12,264 nucleotides of DNA from an uncultured Megasphaera sp. (lineage in GTDB: Bacteria; Bacillota; Negativicutes; Veillonellales; Megasphaeraceae), in contig URLP01000046.1 in assembly GCA_900548635.1 (NCBI GenBank), forward strand, positions 1 through 12,264, given 5' to 3'. A program made the position numbers and the translations under genes. Shown in pieces: positions 6,659-12,264 of the stretch (position 1 is the stretch's first letter; the number at the start of each line of letters is the position of its first letter). The notes beneath the pieces were generated by a model. The model was not told the origin of the DNA. It ran no database searches and saw only the letters and a list, made by a program, of their open reading frames with translations.

Positions 6659-6822
6659 TCGTAACGTTTTTCCTTCAACAATAAACTCATCAATTAAAGG
6701 TTTTTGCCATCATACAGGCACCCTTTTTGTACGTCGTTTGTCGTGATGTTTAAAACTTTTAATAATTTGCCGTACGGGAGACATCGCTTTTCTTATATTT
6801 GTGAGAATTTTCGACGGACGAT

Positions 6823-6840
6823 GAACGAACTACGATGAAC
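6823..6840 (-). repeat. GTTCATCG short interspersed repeat, copy B
   Basis: On the minus strand it reads GTTCATCGTAGTTCGTTC, an 18-base exact match to 7496-7513 at the end of the flavodoxin gene. A GC-rich tail follows on the plus strand and includes the perfect 14 bp palindrome AGCAGGCGCCTGCT at 6866-6879; CAGGCGCCTG, its core, also occurs at 130-139. Confidence 0.6.
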
Positions 6841-6901
6841 GTTCGCCAGCCACGGACTGCGGCGCAGCAGGCGCCTGCTCCCCATGAAATACATAAATAG
6901 A

Positions 6902-6938
6902 ATATCCAGCTCTATTCTATAAGCATTTCACATTTCAT
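6902..6938 (+). promoter_or_regulatory. Conserved 37 bp block upstream of the flavodoxin (copy 2)
   Basis: ATATCCA at 6902-6908, nine variable bases, then TATAAG, two tandem CATTTCA heptamers and T at 6918-6938. It is identical to the Fe-ADH copy outside the nine-base gap, where four of nine positions also match. TTCACA (6927-6932), 17 bases and TACAAT (6950-6955) give a plausible promoter with its -35 inside the block. The flanks of the two copies are otherwise unlike, so selection on a binding site is more likely than a recent duplication. Confidence 0.65.
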
Positions 6939-7006
6939 TTATCGGTTGTTACAATGAAACTGTAAAGAATTAAGGCTTTTGGTTTTCGGAATGAAGGAGC
7001 ATGACG

Positions 7007-7528
7007 ATGAAGAAGATACTGATTGTTTATTATAGTTGGAGCAATGGGAATACCGCGAAGATTGCGGCTCAGCTGCAGCGGGCTGCCGGCGCTGACATGG
7101 AACGAATTGAAACGCTTCATCCTTATGAAGGCAGATATGACGATGTCGTGGCTCAGGGCCAGCGGGAAGTGAACAGCGGCTTCATGCCGGAAATTAAGGC
7201 CCTGCCGTATGATCCGGCGGATTATGACGTCATTGCCGTAGGTACGCCGACTTGGTGGTATACGATGGCGCCGGCGGTCAAGTCTTTTTTGGCGGATCAT
7301 GATTTCAGCGGCAAGCAGGTCATCCTTTTCCAGACCCACGGCGGCTGGCCCGGCCATACGCTGAAAGATATGGAAAAGGCCTGCCGGGGCGCGTCTTTCG
7401 GTCCGTCGCTGGCGGTACAGTTCGATTCGACCGGCGGCAGTAAGTTGGTGACAGCTGCACAGGACATCGATGATTGGATTGAGGAAGTAAAAGCTGTTCA
7501 TCGTAGTTCGTTCGACGATGAACGATGA
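7007..7528 (+). CDS. Flavodoxin-family protein
   Basis: 173 residues with a flavodoxin fold. It would bind FMN and act as a cytoplasmic electron carrier or NAD(P)H-linked reductase. MKKILIVYY is the first strand, followed by SWSNGNTAKIAAQL (10-23), the FMN-phosphate loop region. VGTPTWWYTMAPAVKSFL is the second FMN loop with tryptophans for the isoalloxazine ring, and FQTHGGWPGHTL is the third. The family resembles the short stand-alone flavodoxins often next to aldo/keto reductases and LysR regulators. ATG 7007 was chosen because GAAGGAG (6993-6999) is 7 bases away; ATG 7001 is only one base away. The last nine residues (HRSSFDDER) and the stop codon are encoded by an inserted GTTCATCG repeat, so the native C-terminus has probably been replaced. 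Confidence 0.9.
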   Translation: MKKILIVYYSWSNGNTAKIAAQLQRAAGADMERIETLHPYEGRYDDVVAQGQREVNSGFMPEIKALPYDPADYDVIAVGTPTWWYTMAPAVKSFLADHDFSGKQVILFQTHGGWPGHTLKDMEKACRGASFGPSLAVQFDSTGGSKLVTAAQDIDDWIEEVKAVHRSSFDDER

Positions 7529-7531
7529 ACG
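7496..7531 (+). repeat. GTTCATCG repeat, copy C, with internal hairpin
   Basis: GTTCATCGT (7496-7504) and ACGATGAAC (7515-7523) form a 9-pair stem with a 10-base loop; a further GATGAACG follows. The first 18 bases match copy B and the last 17 match copy A in reverse complement, so C joins the two other versions. It overlaps the flavodoxin 3' end and supplies its stop codon. Confidence 0.65.
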
Positions 7532-7534
7532 ACG

Positions 7535-7572
7535 AAAAAGGCCCTTGCCGCGTTATGCGGTGAGGGCCTTTT
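7535..7572. terminator. Bidirectional terminator between the flavodoxin and the second LysR gene
   Basis: AAAAAGGCCCTTGCCGC, loop GTTAT, GCGGTGAGGGCCTTTTT: about 15 of 17 positions pair and there is an A-run on the left and a T-run on the right. The stop codon of the convergent LysR gene (TTA at 7553-7555 on the plus strand) sits in the loop, so the gene's last codons form one stem arm. Confidence 0.88.
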
Positions 7573-8386
7573 TCAGGTTCCACCCTGTTTTCTCCCAGAA
7601 GCAGGCGTAGTATGTGGCTTGGACGCTGGCGTCTTCGATGGGGACGACGACGCGGTCCGGCGGCGGGCCTTGGCGGTGCAGGCTGAGGTCTGTGACGAAG
7701 GAGGGGAGGACGGAGAATTTGACGAGTTCATTGAAAGCTTCGTTTTCCTGAATCAGAAATTTTGTCTCCGGCATGGCTTGCTTCACGATGGGGCCCCAGA
7801 ACCCCAGGTTCGGCCGCAGGAGCATAGTTTCACCGTTGAGGTCCGTTAGGTGCAGCCCTTTCCGACTGGCCAGGGGATGGGCCGGCGGCAGGGTGAAGCA
7901 GAGATGTTCCTGGCCGATTTTGACGCAGGTGAGGCCTTTTTCATCGAGAGCATAAGGCAGGACGATGAGCTGGTAGCTCTGGTCGTGCAGCTTTTCTTCG
8001 AGTAGGGTCAGGTCCCGGATTTCTGAAGCGATAGTCATCTCCGGAAAGGACGCCGAGAGCTGGGGGATGAGACGCCAGAGCGGCGCCGGTGCGCAGGAGC
8101 CGATGAGAATCGTATGCCGTGCCCGCTCGTGGGCGACGAGACGTTCTTTCATTTCTTGTGCTTCCTGAACGACTTTGTGCGCATAGGCGACGGCGAGCCG
8201 GCCGTTTTCATTGAGAGCGATTTTATTTTTCTGCCGGCTAAAGAGCGGCACGGAGAGCTCGGCTTCCAGGCGCTGCATAGAGCGGCTCAGGGCCGGCTGA
8301 GACAGGTGGAGTTTCTCGGCCGCTGCCGAAAGAGTGCCGCACTCCGCGACGGTCAGTAATTGTTCCAGTTGATTGAGTTCAAACAT
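7553..8386 (-). CDS. LysR-family transcriptional regulator, divergent from the aldo/keto reductase genes
   Basis: 277 residues, slightly short for LysR proteins. Winged helix-turn-helix at ~1-60 with SAAAEKLHLSQPALSRSMQR (about 19-38), then a linker helix and the ligand-binding domain from ~92 (TILIGSCAPAPLWRLIPQLS). The C-terminus (WNLKKALTA) is encoded inside the terminator. ATG 8386 has AGAGGTGA just upstream. It is divergent from a frameshifted aldo/keto reductase and the reductases after it, its most likely targets by position. The helix-turn-helix differs from that of the first LysR (HLSQPALSR versus HVTQPTLSR), and the 37 bp block is not found upstream of this gene, so the two regulators probably recognise different sites. 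Confidence 0.92.
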   Translation of the reverse strand: MFELNQLEQLLTVAECGTLSAAAEKLHLSQPALSRSMQRLEAELSVPLFSRQKNKIALNENGRLAVAYAHKVVQEAQEMKERLVAHERARHTILIGSCAPAPLWRLIPQLSASFPEMTIASEIRDLTLLEEKLHDQSYQLIVLPYALDEKGLTCVKIGQEHLCFTLPPAHPLASRKGLHLTDLNGETMLLRPNLGFWGPIVKQAMPETKFLIQENEAFNELVKFSVLPSFVTDLSLHRQGPPPDRVVVPIEDASVQATYYACFWEKTGWNLKKALTA

Positions 8387-8393
8387 CGTATCA

Positions 8394-8429
8394 CCTCTTC
8401 TGTCAGTGTAGCACAGAAGAGGTTTTTTT
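8394..8429. promoter_or_regulatory. Hairpin over the LysR ribosome-binding site, with a T-run on the plus strand
   Basis: CCTCTTCTGT (8394-8403), a 9-base loop and ACAGAAGAGG (8413-8422) form a perfect 10-pair stem. On the minus strand the 3' arm is ACAGAAGAGG and runs into GTGATACG and the ATG, so the Shine-Dalgarno AGAGG of the second LysR gene is locked in the stem if the hairpin forms. On the plus strand the stem is followed by seven T (8423-8429), the form of a terminator, which would stop readthrough antisense to LysR before the reductase genes. It could also be a DNA-level palindromic operator. Structure seen; role inferred. Confidence 0.6.
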
Positions 8430-8570
8430 GAAAGATTCAGTATGCGTTTAATTTATACTGCTCTAACGAACCGGAACTGTACTTTACCAGCATCCTGCCG
8501 TATGATAAGAGCTGTAAGAAGCAAGGAAACAAAAAATGCTCTACGTTTTATTTATAAAGGAGAGACATTC

Positions 8571-9567
8571 ATGAAATCTCGTACCTTAGGAAAAGACTTT
8601 ACCGTATCGGCTGTCGGCCTTGGCTGCATGGGCATGAGCCACGGCTACGGCAAACCGAGAGATAAAAAAGAAATGACCGAACTGCTCGCACAGGCCGTCG
8701 ATTTTGGCTACACCTTCTTCGATACGGCCGAAGTCTACGGCACGCCGGACAATCCGCATGCCAACGAAACGCTCCTCGGCGAAGCGCTTAAGCCCTTCCG
8801 CAATCGCATCCAGATCGGCACGAAGTTCGGCATCCATTTCGACCTGGACTCGCCGGCGACGAACAAACCCATTGTTACCGATGCCCGTCCGGAGGTCATC
8901 CGCCAGTCCGTCGACGCGTCGCTGCAGCGCCTGCAGACGGACCACATCGACATCTACTATCAGCACCGTCAGGATCCGAAAGTTCCTGTTGAAGAAGTCG
9001 CCTCCGTCATGGCCGACCTGATCAAAGAAGGGAAAATCCTCCACTGGGGCCTCTCTGAAGTCGACGCCGACACGCTGCGCCGGGCCCACGCCGTCTGCCC
9101 GGTTACGGCTGTACAGAACCTACTCCATGATGGCCCGCTGGTATGAACCGATGTTCCCGGTCCTGGAAGAACTGAACGTCGGCCTCGTCGCCTTTTCACC
9201 GATGGCCAACGGCCTCCTCAGCGGCCGCTATGACAGTCATTCCCACTTCGAAAAGGGAACGGATTACCGCAGCATCATGCCCCAGTTCCAGGAAAAGAAT
9301 ATGGAAAAGAATCAGGAACTCATCCACTGGATCCAGGAACTGGCTCACCAGAAGAATGCCACGCCGGCCCAGATTTCCCTGGCCTGGATGCTTTGCAAAA
9401 AGCCCTGGATCGTCCCCATCCCGGGTACGACGAACCTGGGCCGCCTCAAGGAAAATGGCGGCGCCGCCGACATTGTCCTCACGCAGAATGAAGTCCGCCG
9501 CATCGATGAAACGTTGGAACAAATCGACATGTCCGACGTTTTTGGCGGTTCGAAAGTAGAAAAATAG
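8571..9567 (+). pseudogene. Aldo/keto reductase, disrupted by a frameshift
   Basis: An AKR-family NADPH oxidoreductase (carbonyl to alcohol) in two frames. The first part runs from ATG 8571 (AAAGGAGAG upstream) to 9146 and has a complete catalytic tetrad: D51 and Y56 (FFDTAEVYG), K85 (IGTKFG) and H132 (YYQHR). After AVCPVTAVQN the frame goes wrong, and the homologous continuation (YSMMARWYEPMFPVLEEL) resumes in another frame, ending at TAG 9565-9567 with the cofactor-binding stretch PWIVPIPGTTNLGRLKEN. Family members read TAVQ-x-E-YSMMARW here, so about 2 bases are missing near 9119-9123. Restored length would be ~332 residues, normal for the family. It may be a true pseudogene or a sequencing error. 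It is the first gene of the run divergent from LysR. Confidence 0.85.
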
Positions 9568-9597
9568 ATTGGTAAGCACTTAGAAAGGAAGATTCTT

Positions 9598-10449
9598 ATG
9601 GAATATACAATTTTAAGCAACGGCGTCAAAGCGCCGCTTCTCGGTCTCGGCACTTTCCAGCTCAGCCTGGCAGATACGAAAAACGCCGTCTATGAAGGCA
9701 TCTGCTCCGGCGTCCGACTGATCGATACAGCCAACGGCTATCTCAACGAAACGGCTGTCGGCCGGGCCGTAGCCCGGGCTGTCGATGAAGGGCTGGTCAA
9801 GAGGGAAGACCTCTTCATCTCGACGAAGCTCTGGCCGACGGTCTATGAAAGTGAAAGCGCTGTCGACGATACGCTAAAACGCCTGCAGCTCGATTACGTC
9901 GACCTCCTCTTCATCCATCAGCCGGCCGGCAATTTCCTCGCCGGCTACGAAAAGCTCGAAAAAGCCTATCGCGAAGGTAAGGCCAAATCTCTGGGCATTT
10001 CCAATTTCCACGATGCTAAGTTGGAAAAACTCCTGGCAGCGGCAGCCATCAAGCCTCATGTCATCCAGCTGGAAGCCCATCCGTACTACGCCCATCATGC
10101 TCAGATGGACCGCCTCAAGGAATACGGCACGAAGCTCATGGGCTGGTATCCCCTGGGCCACGGCGACGCCGGCCTGCAGCGTGAACCGGTATTCGTGAAA
10201 TTAGCGGAAAAATACGGCAAGAGCCCAGTACAAATTATCCTCCGCTGGGCTGTCCAGATGGATATCATCACTATCCCGGGCTCGAAGAACCCCGACCATA
10301 TCCGGGCCAACTTCGATATCTTCGATTTTGCCCTGACGGCAGATGAAATGCAGGAAATCGCCAAATTAGACGGTACGAAGCGCTACTATCACCCCAGTGA
10401 TTCTCTGGAAGAAAGCTACGCCCAGATGCCCCTTCATTTTCAGGAATAA
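9598..10449 (+). CDS. Aldo/keto reductase, 2,5-diketo-gluconate reductase type
   Basis: 283 residues, typical for the AKR5/DkgA-like group; a cytoplasmic (beta/alpha)8 NADPH-dependent carbonyl reductase. Tetrad present: D43 and Y48 (LIDTANGYLNE), K77 (STKLWP) and H107 (LLFIHQP). The family signature LGISNFHDAKLEKLL and the phosphate-binding IITIPGSKNPDHIRANF are both present. ATG 9598 follows AGAAAGGAAG. It lies 30 bases after the frameshifted AKR gene and 38 bases before the next, with no terminator between, so the genes are likely co-transcribed. Substrate unknown; small dicarbonyls such as methylglyoxal or sugar ketones would fit the family. Confidence 0.93.
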   Translation: MEYTILSNGVKAPLLGLGTFQLSLADTKNAVYEGICSGVRLIDTANGYLNETAVGRAVARAVDEGLVKREDLFISTKLWPTVYESESAVDDTLKRLQLDYVDLLFIHQPAGNFLAGYEKLEKAYREGKAKSLGISNFHDAKLEKLLAAAAIKPHVIQLEAHPYYAHHAQMDRLKEYGTKLMGWYPLGHGDAGLQREPVFVKLAEKYGKSPVQIILRWAVQMDIITIPGSKNPDHIRANFDIFDFALTADEMQEIAKLDGTKRYYHPSDSLEESYAQMPLHFQE

Positions 10450-10487
10450 TGGTTGCTTTTAAAAGTCACGCGAGAGGAGATTATATC

Positions 10488-11336
10488 ATGGAATATGTTA
10501 CCTTAAATAACGGCGTTAAAATGCCGATGCTTGGTTACGGCGTCTATCAGACGAAACCCGCAGAAACAGAAAAAGCCGTCAGTACGGCCCTGAAACTGGG
10601 CTACCGTCTGATTGATACGGCCGCTTCCTACGGCAACGAAGAAGGCGTCGGAGCCGCCATCAAAGAAAGCGGCATCCCCCGGGAAGACCTCTTCGTCACG
10701 ACCAAGCTCTGGGTCCAGGACCACGGCTATGACAATACGCTGAAAGCTTTCGATGTATCGATGAAGAAACTGGGTCTCGACTATCTCGACCTCTATCTGA
10801 TCCACAAGCCCTACAGCGATTACTACGGCGCCTGGCGCGCTATGGAATGGCTCTACAAAGAAGGCCGCATCCGCGCCATCGGCGTGACCAGCTTCTGGAA
10901 CGAACGCCTGGCGGACCTTTTCAACTGCAATGAAGTAAAGCCCGCCGTCAATCAGATCGAAACCAATGTCTGGAACCAGAAGTGGGCCGAAGAAGCCTTC
11001 ATGAAAGAACAGGGCATCCAGCACGAAGCCTGGGCTCCCTTCGCCGAAGGGGCGAATCATATCTTCAGCAATCCGCTTTTGCAGCAGATTGCCCAAAAGT
11101 ACGGCAAGACGACAGGTCAGGTCATGCTCCGCTGGCTCCTGCAGCGCGGCATCGTCGTCATCCCAAAATCGGTCCACAAAGAACGGATGCAGGAAAATAT
11201 CGATGTCTTCGATTTTACCCTCAGCGATGAAGACATGCAGGCTATCCGCACACTGGATACGAAACAGAGCCCCATTTACGACGAAATGGATCCGCAGAGG
11301 GCGCTGGCTATCGGCAAGATGAAAATCCATGACTGA
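10488..11336 (+). CDS. Aldo/keto reductase, second intact copy
   Basis: 282 residues, same family as the preceding gene. Both begin MEY..L.NGVK.P.LG.G, but much of the rest differs, so they are diverged paralogues rather than a recent tandem duplication. Tetrad: D43 and Y48 (LIDTAASYGNEE), K73 (TTKLWV) and H106 (LYLIHKP). The cofactor site is in VVIPKSVHKERMQENI. ATG 10488 is preceded by GAGAGGAG at good spacing. The longer open frame starting at 10449 is rejected because it runs through this RBS. Its TGA overlaps the start of the MATE remnant by 8 bases, a coupled-translation arrangement. Confidence 0.93.
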   Translation: MEYVTLNNGVKMPMLGYGVYQTKPAETEKAVSTALKLGYRLIDTAASYGNEEGVGAAIKESGIPREDLFVTTKLWVQDHGYDNTLKAFDVSMKKLGLDYLDLYLIHKPYSDYYGAWRAMEWLYKEGRIRAIGVTSFWNERLADLFNCNEVKPAVNQIETNVWNQKWAEEAFMKEQGIQHEAWAPFAEGANHIFSNPLLQQIAQKYGKTTGQVMLRWLLQRGIVVIPKSVHKERMQENIDVFDFTLSDEDMQAIRTLDTKQSPIYDEMDPQRALAIGKMKIHD

Positions 11337-11470
11337 AAGTTTCCTGAAAGGGCCGCTGGCCGGCCAGCTGTTCCGCTTTGCTCTGCCGGTGGCTTTCACC
11401 ATTATCTGTGAACAGCTCGTCAACGGCACGGACGTCTTTGTCCTGGGAAAATTTGTCGGACCTGCGGCCA
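11329..11470 (+). pseudogene. MATE-family efflux transporter, N-terminal remnant
   Basis: ATG 11329 overlaps the stop of the preceding gene by 8 bases. The first ~47 residues (MTESFLKGPLAGQLFRFALP, then VAFTIICEQLVNGTDVFVLG and KFVGPAA) match the start of MATE multidrug/Na+ antiporters, including the first membrane helix. A complete MATE gene has ~450 residues and 12 helices. After GPAA the sequence changes to an unrelated protein (TLSLNGHAVYAAS) in the same frame and stops at 11535. More than 90 percent of the gene is missing, so no transport function is possible. The overlap with the reductase suggests the intact gene once belonged to this operon. Confidence 0.75.
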
Positions 11471-11471
11471 C

Positions 11472-11802
11472 GCTGTCTTTAAACGGGCATGCGGTCTATG
11501 CCGCTTCGCAGCCGCAGCGGACGGCAGATTGTTGAAACCGAAGGCGATGGCTGTGAAAGACCATTACCTTTTCGTCTGCGACCTTGCTGATTTGAAAATC
11601 TATGACCTGCACGACCGCCTGGCAGCGCCGCAAATCGTACATTTCCCTGAAAATGGCGATAAAATCGTCAATTGCTGCGCCTTGGACGGTAATACACTCT
11701 ATATTACGATGACGGACCCCGGCCGATATCGGCTATGATGCAGGAACACTCTATCTGCCGGATTTACTGCACAATCAAATCCTTGAACTGGCAGTCCGGT
11801 AA
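11472..11802 (+). pseudogene. Decayed beta-propeller-type protein, C-terminal part with two frameshifts
   Basis: Three consecutive pieces look like one protein. The first is LSLNGHAVYAAS in the frame of the MATE remnant. The second is GRLLKPKAMAVKDHYLFVCD, continuing DLADLKIYDL... to NTLYITMTDPGR in a second frame (to ~11724). The third is TPADIGYDAGTLYLPDLLHN and then QILELAVR with TAA at 11800-11802, back in the first frame. The blade-like repeats (hYLFVcDl.dLkIYDL, TLYIT.., TLYLPD..) suggest a beta-propeller of the SMP-30/NHL kind; this is a weak assignment. Its N-terminal part is missing and has been replaced by the MATE fragment, pointing to a deletion that fused two neighbouring genes. 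Confidence 0.6.
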
Positions 11803-11837
11803 GAAACGCCATTAGGACAGGAAGGAGAAATTAGTAT

Positions 11838-12264
11838 ATGGAAACATGGTTGATTACAGGCTGCTCCCGTGGTCTCGGGCGCAGTCTTGCGAAATATGCA
11901 TTAGAAAAAGGATATAATGTCGTCCTCACGGCGAGAAAGCCGGAAACACTGCACGACTTGGCAGCTGCCTATCCCGCGCAGACGTTGGCCGTGCCTCTGA
12001 ATGTAACGAATTTTATCGACATCCAGGCTGCGGTACGGGCGGCAGAAAGAAAATTCGGCGGCGTCGATGTATTGGTCAATAATGCGGGCTATGCCTATCG
12101 GGCAGCAATCGAAGAAGGCGAATGGGATAAGGTAGAAGCCCTCTATGGAACCAACCTCTTCGGTCCAATCCGCCTTATCCGTGCCGTCCTGCCGTATATG
12201 CGCTCTCAGAAAAAAGGGGCCATCATCAATCTCTCGTCCATTGCTGCCGTCAAAGCGGCAGTCG
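11838..12264 (+). CDS. Short-chain dehydrogenase/reductase (SDR), 5' part, cut by the window end
   Basis: 142 residues are visible, with no stop before the window edge. ATG 11838 has AAGGAG at 11822-11827. METWLITGCSRGLGRSLAKY holds the cofactor motif TGxxxGxG (7-14). AVPLNVTNFIDI has the Asp/Asn position of the adenine pocket, NNAG is at 81-84, and INLSSIAA (about 130-137) contains the catalytic serine region. The expected YxxxK lies beyond the window. R33 after the second strand (TARKPETL) hints at NADP preference. It is the next gene after the decayed propeller, 36 bases downstream, with no terminator seen between, so it may extend the reductase run. Confidence 0.9.
   Translation, partial: METWLITGCSRGLGRSLAKYALEKGYNVVLTARKPETLHDLAAAYPAQTLAVPLNVTNFIDIQAAVRAAERKFGGVDVLVNNAGYAYRAAIEEGEWDKVEALYGTNLFGPIRLIRAVLPYMRSQKKGAIINLSSIAAVKAAV

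Larger units (their letters stand above)
6148..7006. other. Gene-free, repeat-rich intergenic region (~860 bp)
   Basis: No convincing gene lies here. Open frames at 6187-6498 (+) and 6436-6636 (-) are spurious: both cross the inverted repeat and encode the same low-quality peptide motif (LRPCA..HKFR) because the repeat arms are copies of one another. The region holds repeat elements listed separately: a GTTCATCG repeat (6248), a large inverted repeat (6293-6576), two GTAGGGG hairpins, an IS-end remnant (6606-6658), a second GTTCATCG repeat (6823), a 14 bp palindrome (6866-6879) and the flavodoxin control region from 6902. A tiny minus-strand frame at 6784-6710 (24 codons) has no RBS and no recognisable product. 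Confidence 0.75.

Noticed and set aside
6700..6735. Possible weak hairpin TGCC...GGCA followed by CCTTTTT
   Set aside because: The stem is only about four pairs, too weak to call a terminator.
8428..8459. Possible promoter TTGAAA ... TATACT before the aldo/keto reductase genes
   Set aside because: The spacer is 20 bases, outside the normal range, and other candidates between 8478 and 8506 are equally weak, so the operon promoter is left unassigned.
8442..8570. In-frame upstream extension of the frameshifted aldo/keto reductase
   Set aside because: There is no RBS before the ATG at 8442, and the family N-terminus (MKSRTLGKDFTVSAVGLGCM) begins at 8571 with AAAGGAGAG just upstream.
10503..11471. 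322-codon minus-strand frame opposite the third aldo/keto reductase and the MATE remnant
   Set aside because: Antisense shadow; it crosses two unrelated plus-strand genes and has no start signals.
1..12264. CRISPR arrays, tRNA/rRNA genes, phage or toxin-antitoxin modules, a new defence system
   Set aside because: I found no regularly spaced repeats, RNA gene structures or matching protein motifs on either strand; the repeats present are irregular and few.

Overview
The window looks like a chromosomal stretch from a moderately GC-rich, low-GC-phylum-type anaerobe of the Negativicutes, probably Megasphaera or a close relative. This is an inference from gene content, promoter and RBS style (sigma-A promoters, strong AGGAGG-like sites), a strong C/G third-position bias, and the general look of the intergenic repeats. 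No rRNA marker is present to prove it.

Region 1 (1-3852) is housekeeping. It starts with the tail of an unidentified membrane protein and its terminator, followed by a minus-strand membrane-anchored DUF2939-like protein. Divergent from that is a 550-residue TGS-domain nucleoside (uridine) kinase. Next come yceD (DUF177) and rpmF (ribosomal protein L32), served by a full-consensus promoter that abuts the kinase stop codon and closed by a strong bidirectional terminator.

Region 2 (3853-7575) begins an accessory redox region. A LysR-type regulator is divergent from a YqhD/BDH-type iron-containing alcohol dehydrogenase. About 860 gene-free bases follow, full of repeats: a ~76 bp imperfect inverted repeat, two GTAGGGG hairpins, a 53 bp remnant carrying only the two ends of an IS3/IS150-like element, and short GTTCATCG repeats. 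Then comes a flavodoxin. A 37 bp block with fixed internal spacing lies upstream of both the dehydrogenase and the flavodoxin, in the same position relative to a possible -35/-10 pair. This is the best evidence in the window for a small regulon.

Region 3 (7535-12264) has a second LysR regulator, convergent with the flavodoxin and divergent from a run of closely spaced reductase genes. The first aldo/keto reductase is frameshifted. It is followed by two intact aldo/keto reductases, a truncated MATE transporter fused to a decayed beta-propeller gene, and a short-chain dehydrogenase that runs off the window end.

Taken together, regions 2 and 3 resemble a reactive-aldehyde/quinone reduction island, comparable in logic to the E. 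coli yqhC-yqhD-dkgA locus but with LysR regulators. It is visibly decaying: three pseudogenes, repeat invasion and an IS scar. I see no CRISPR array, RNA gene, phage, toxin-antitoxin or clearly new multi-gene system. The most interesting signals are regulatory (the shared 37 bp block, the hairpin covering the second LysR ribosome-binding site) and repeat-derived (the flavodoxin C-terminus encoded by a repeat).
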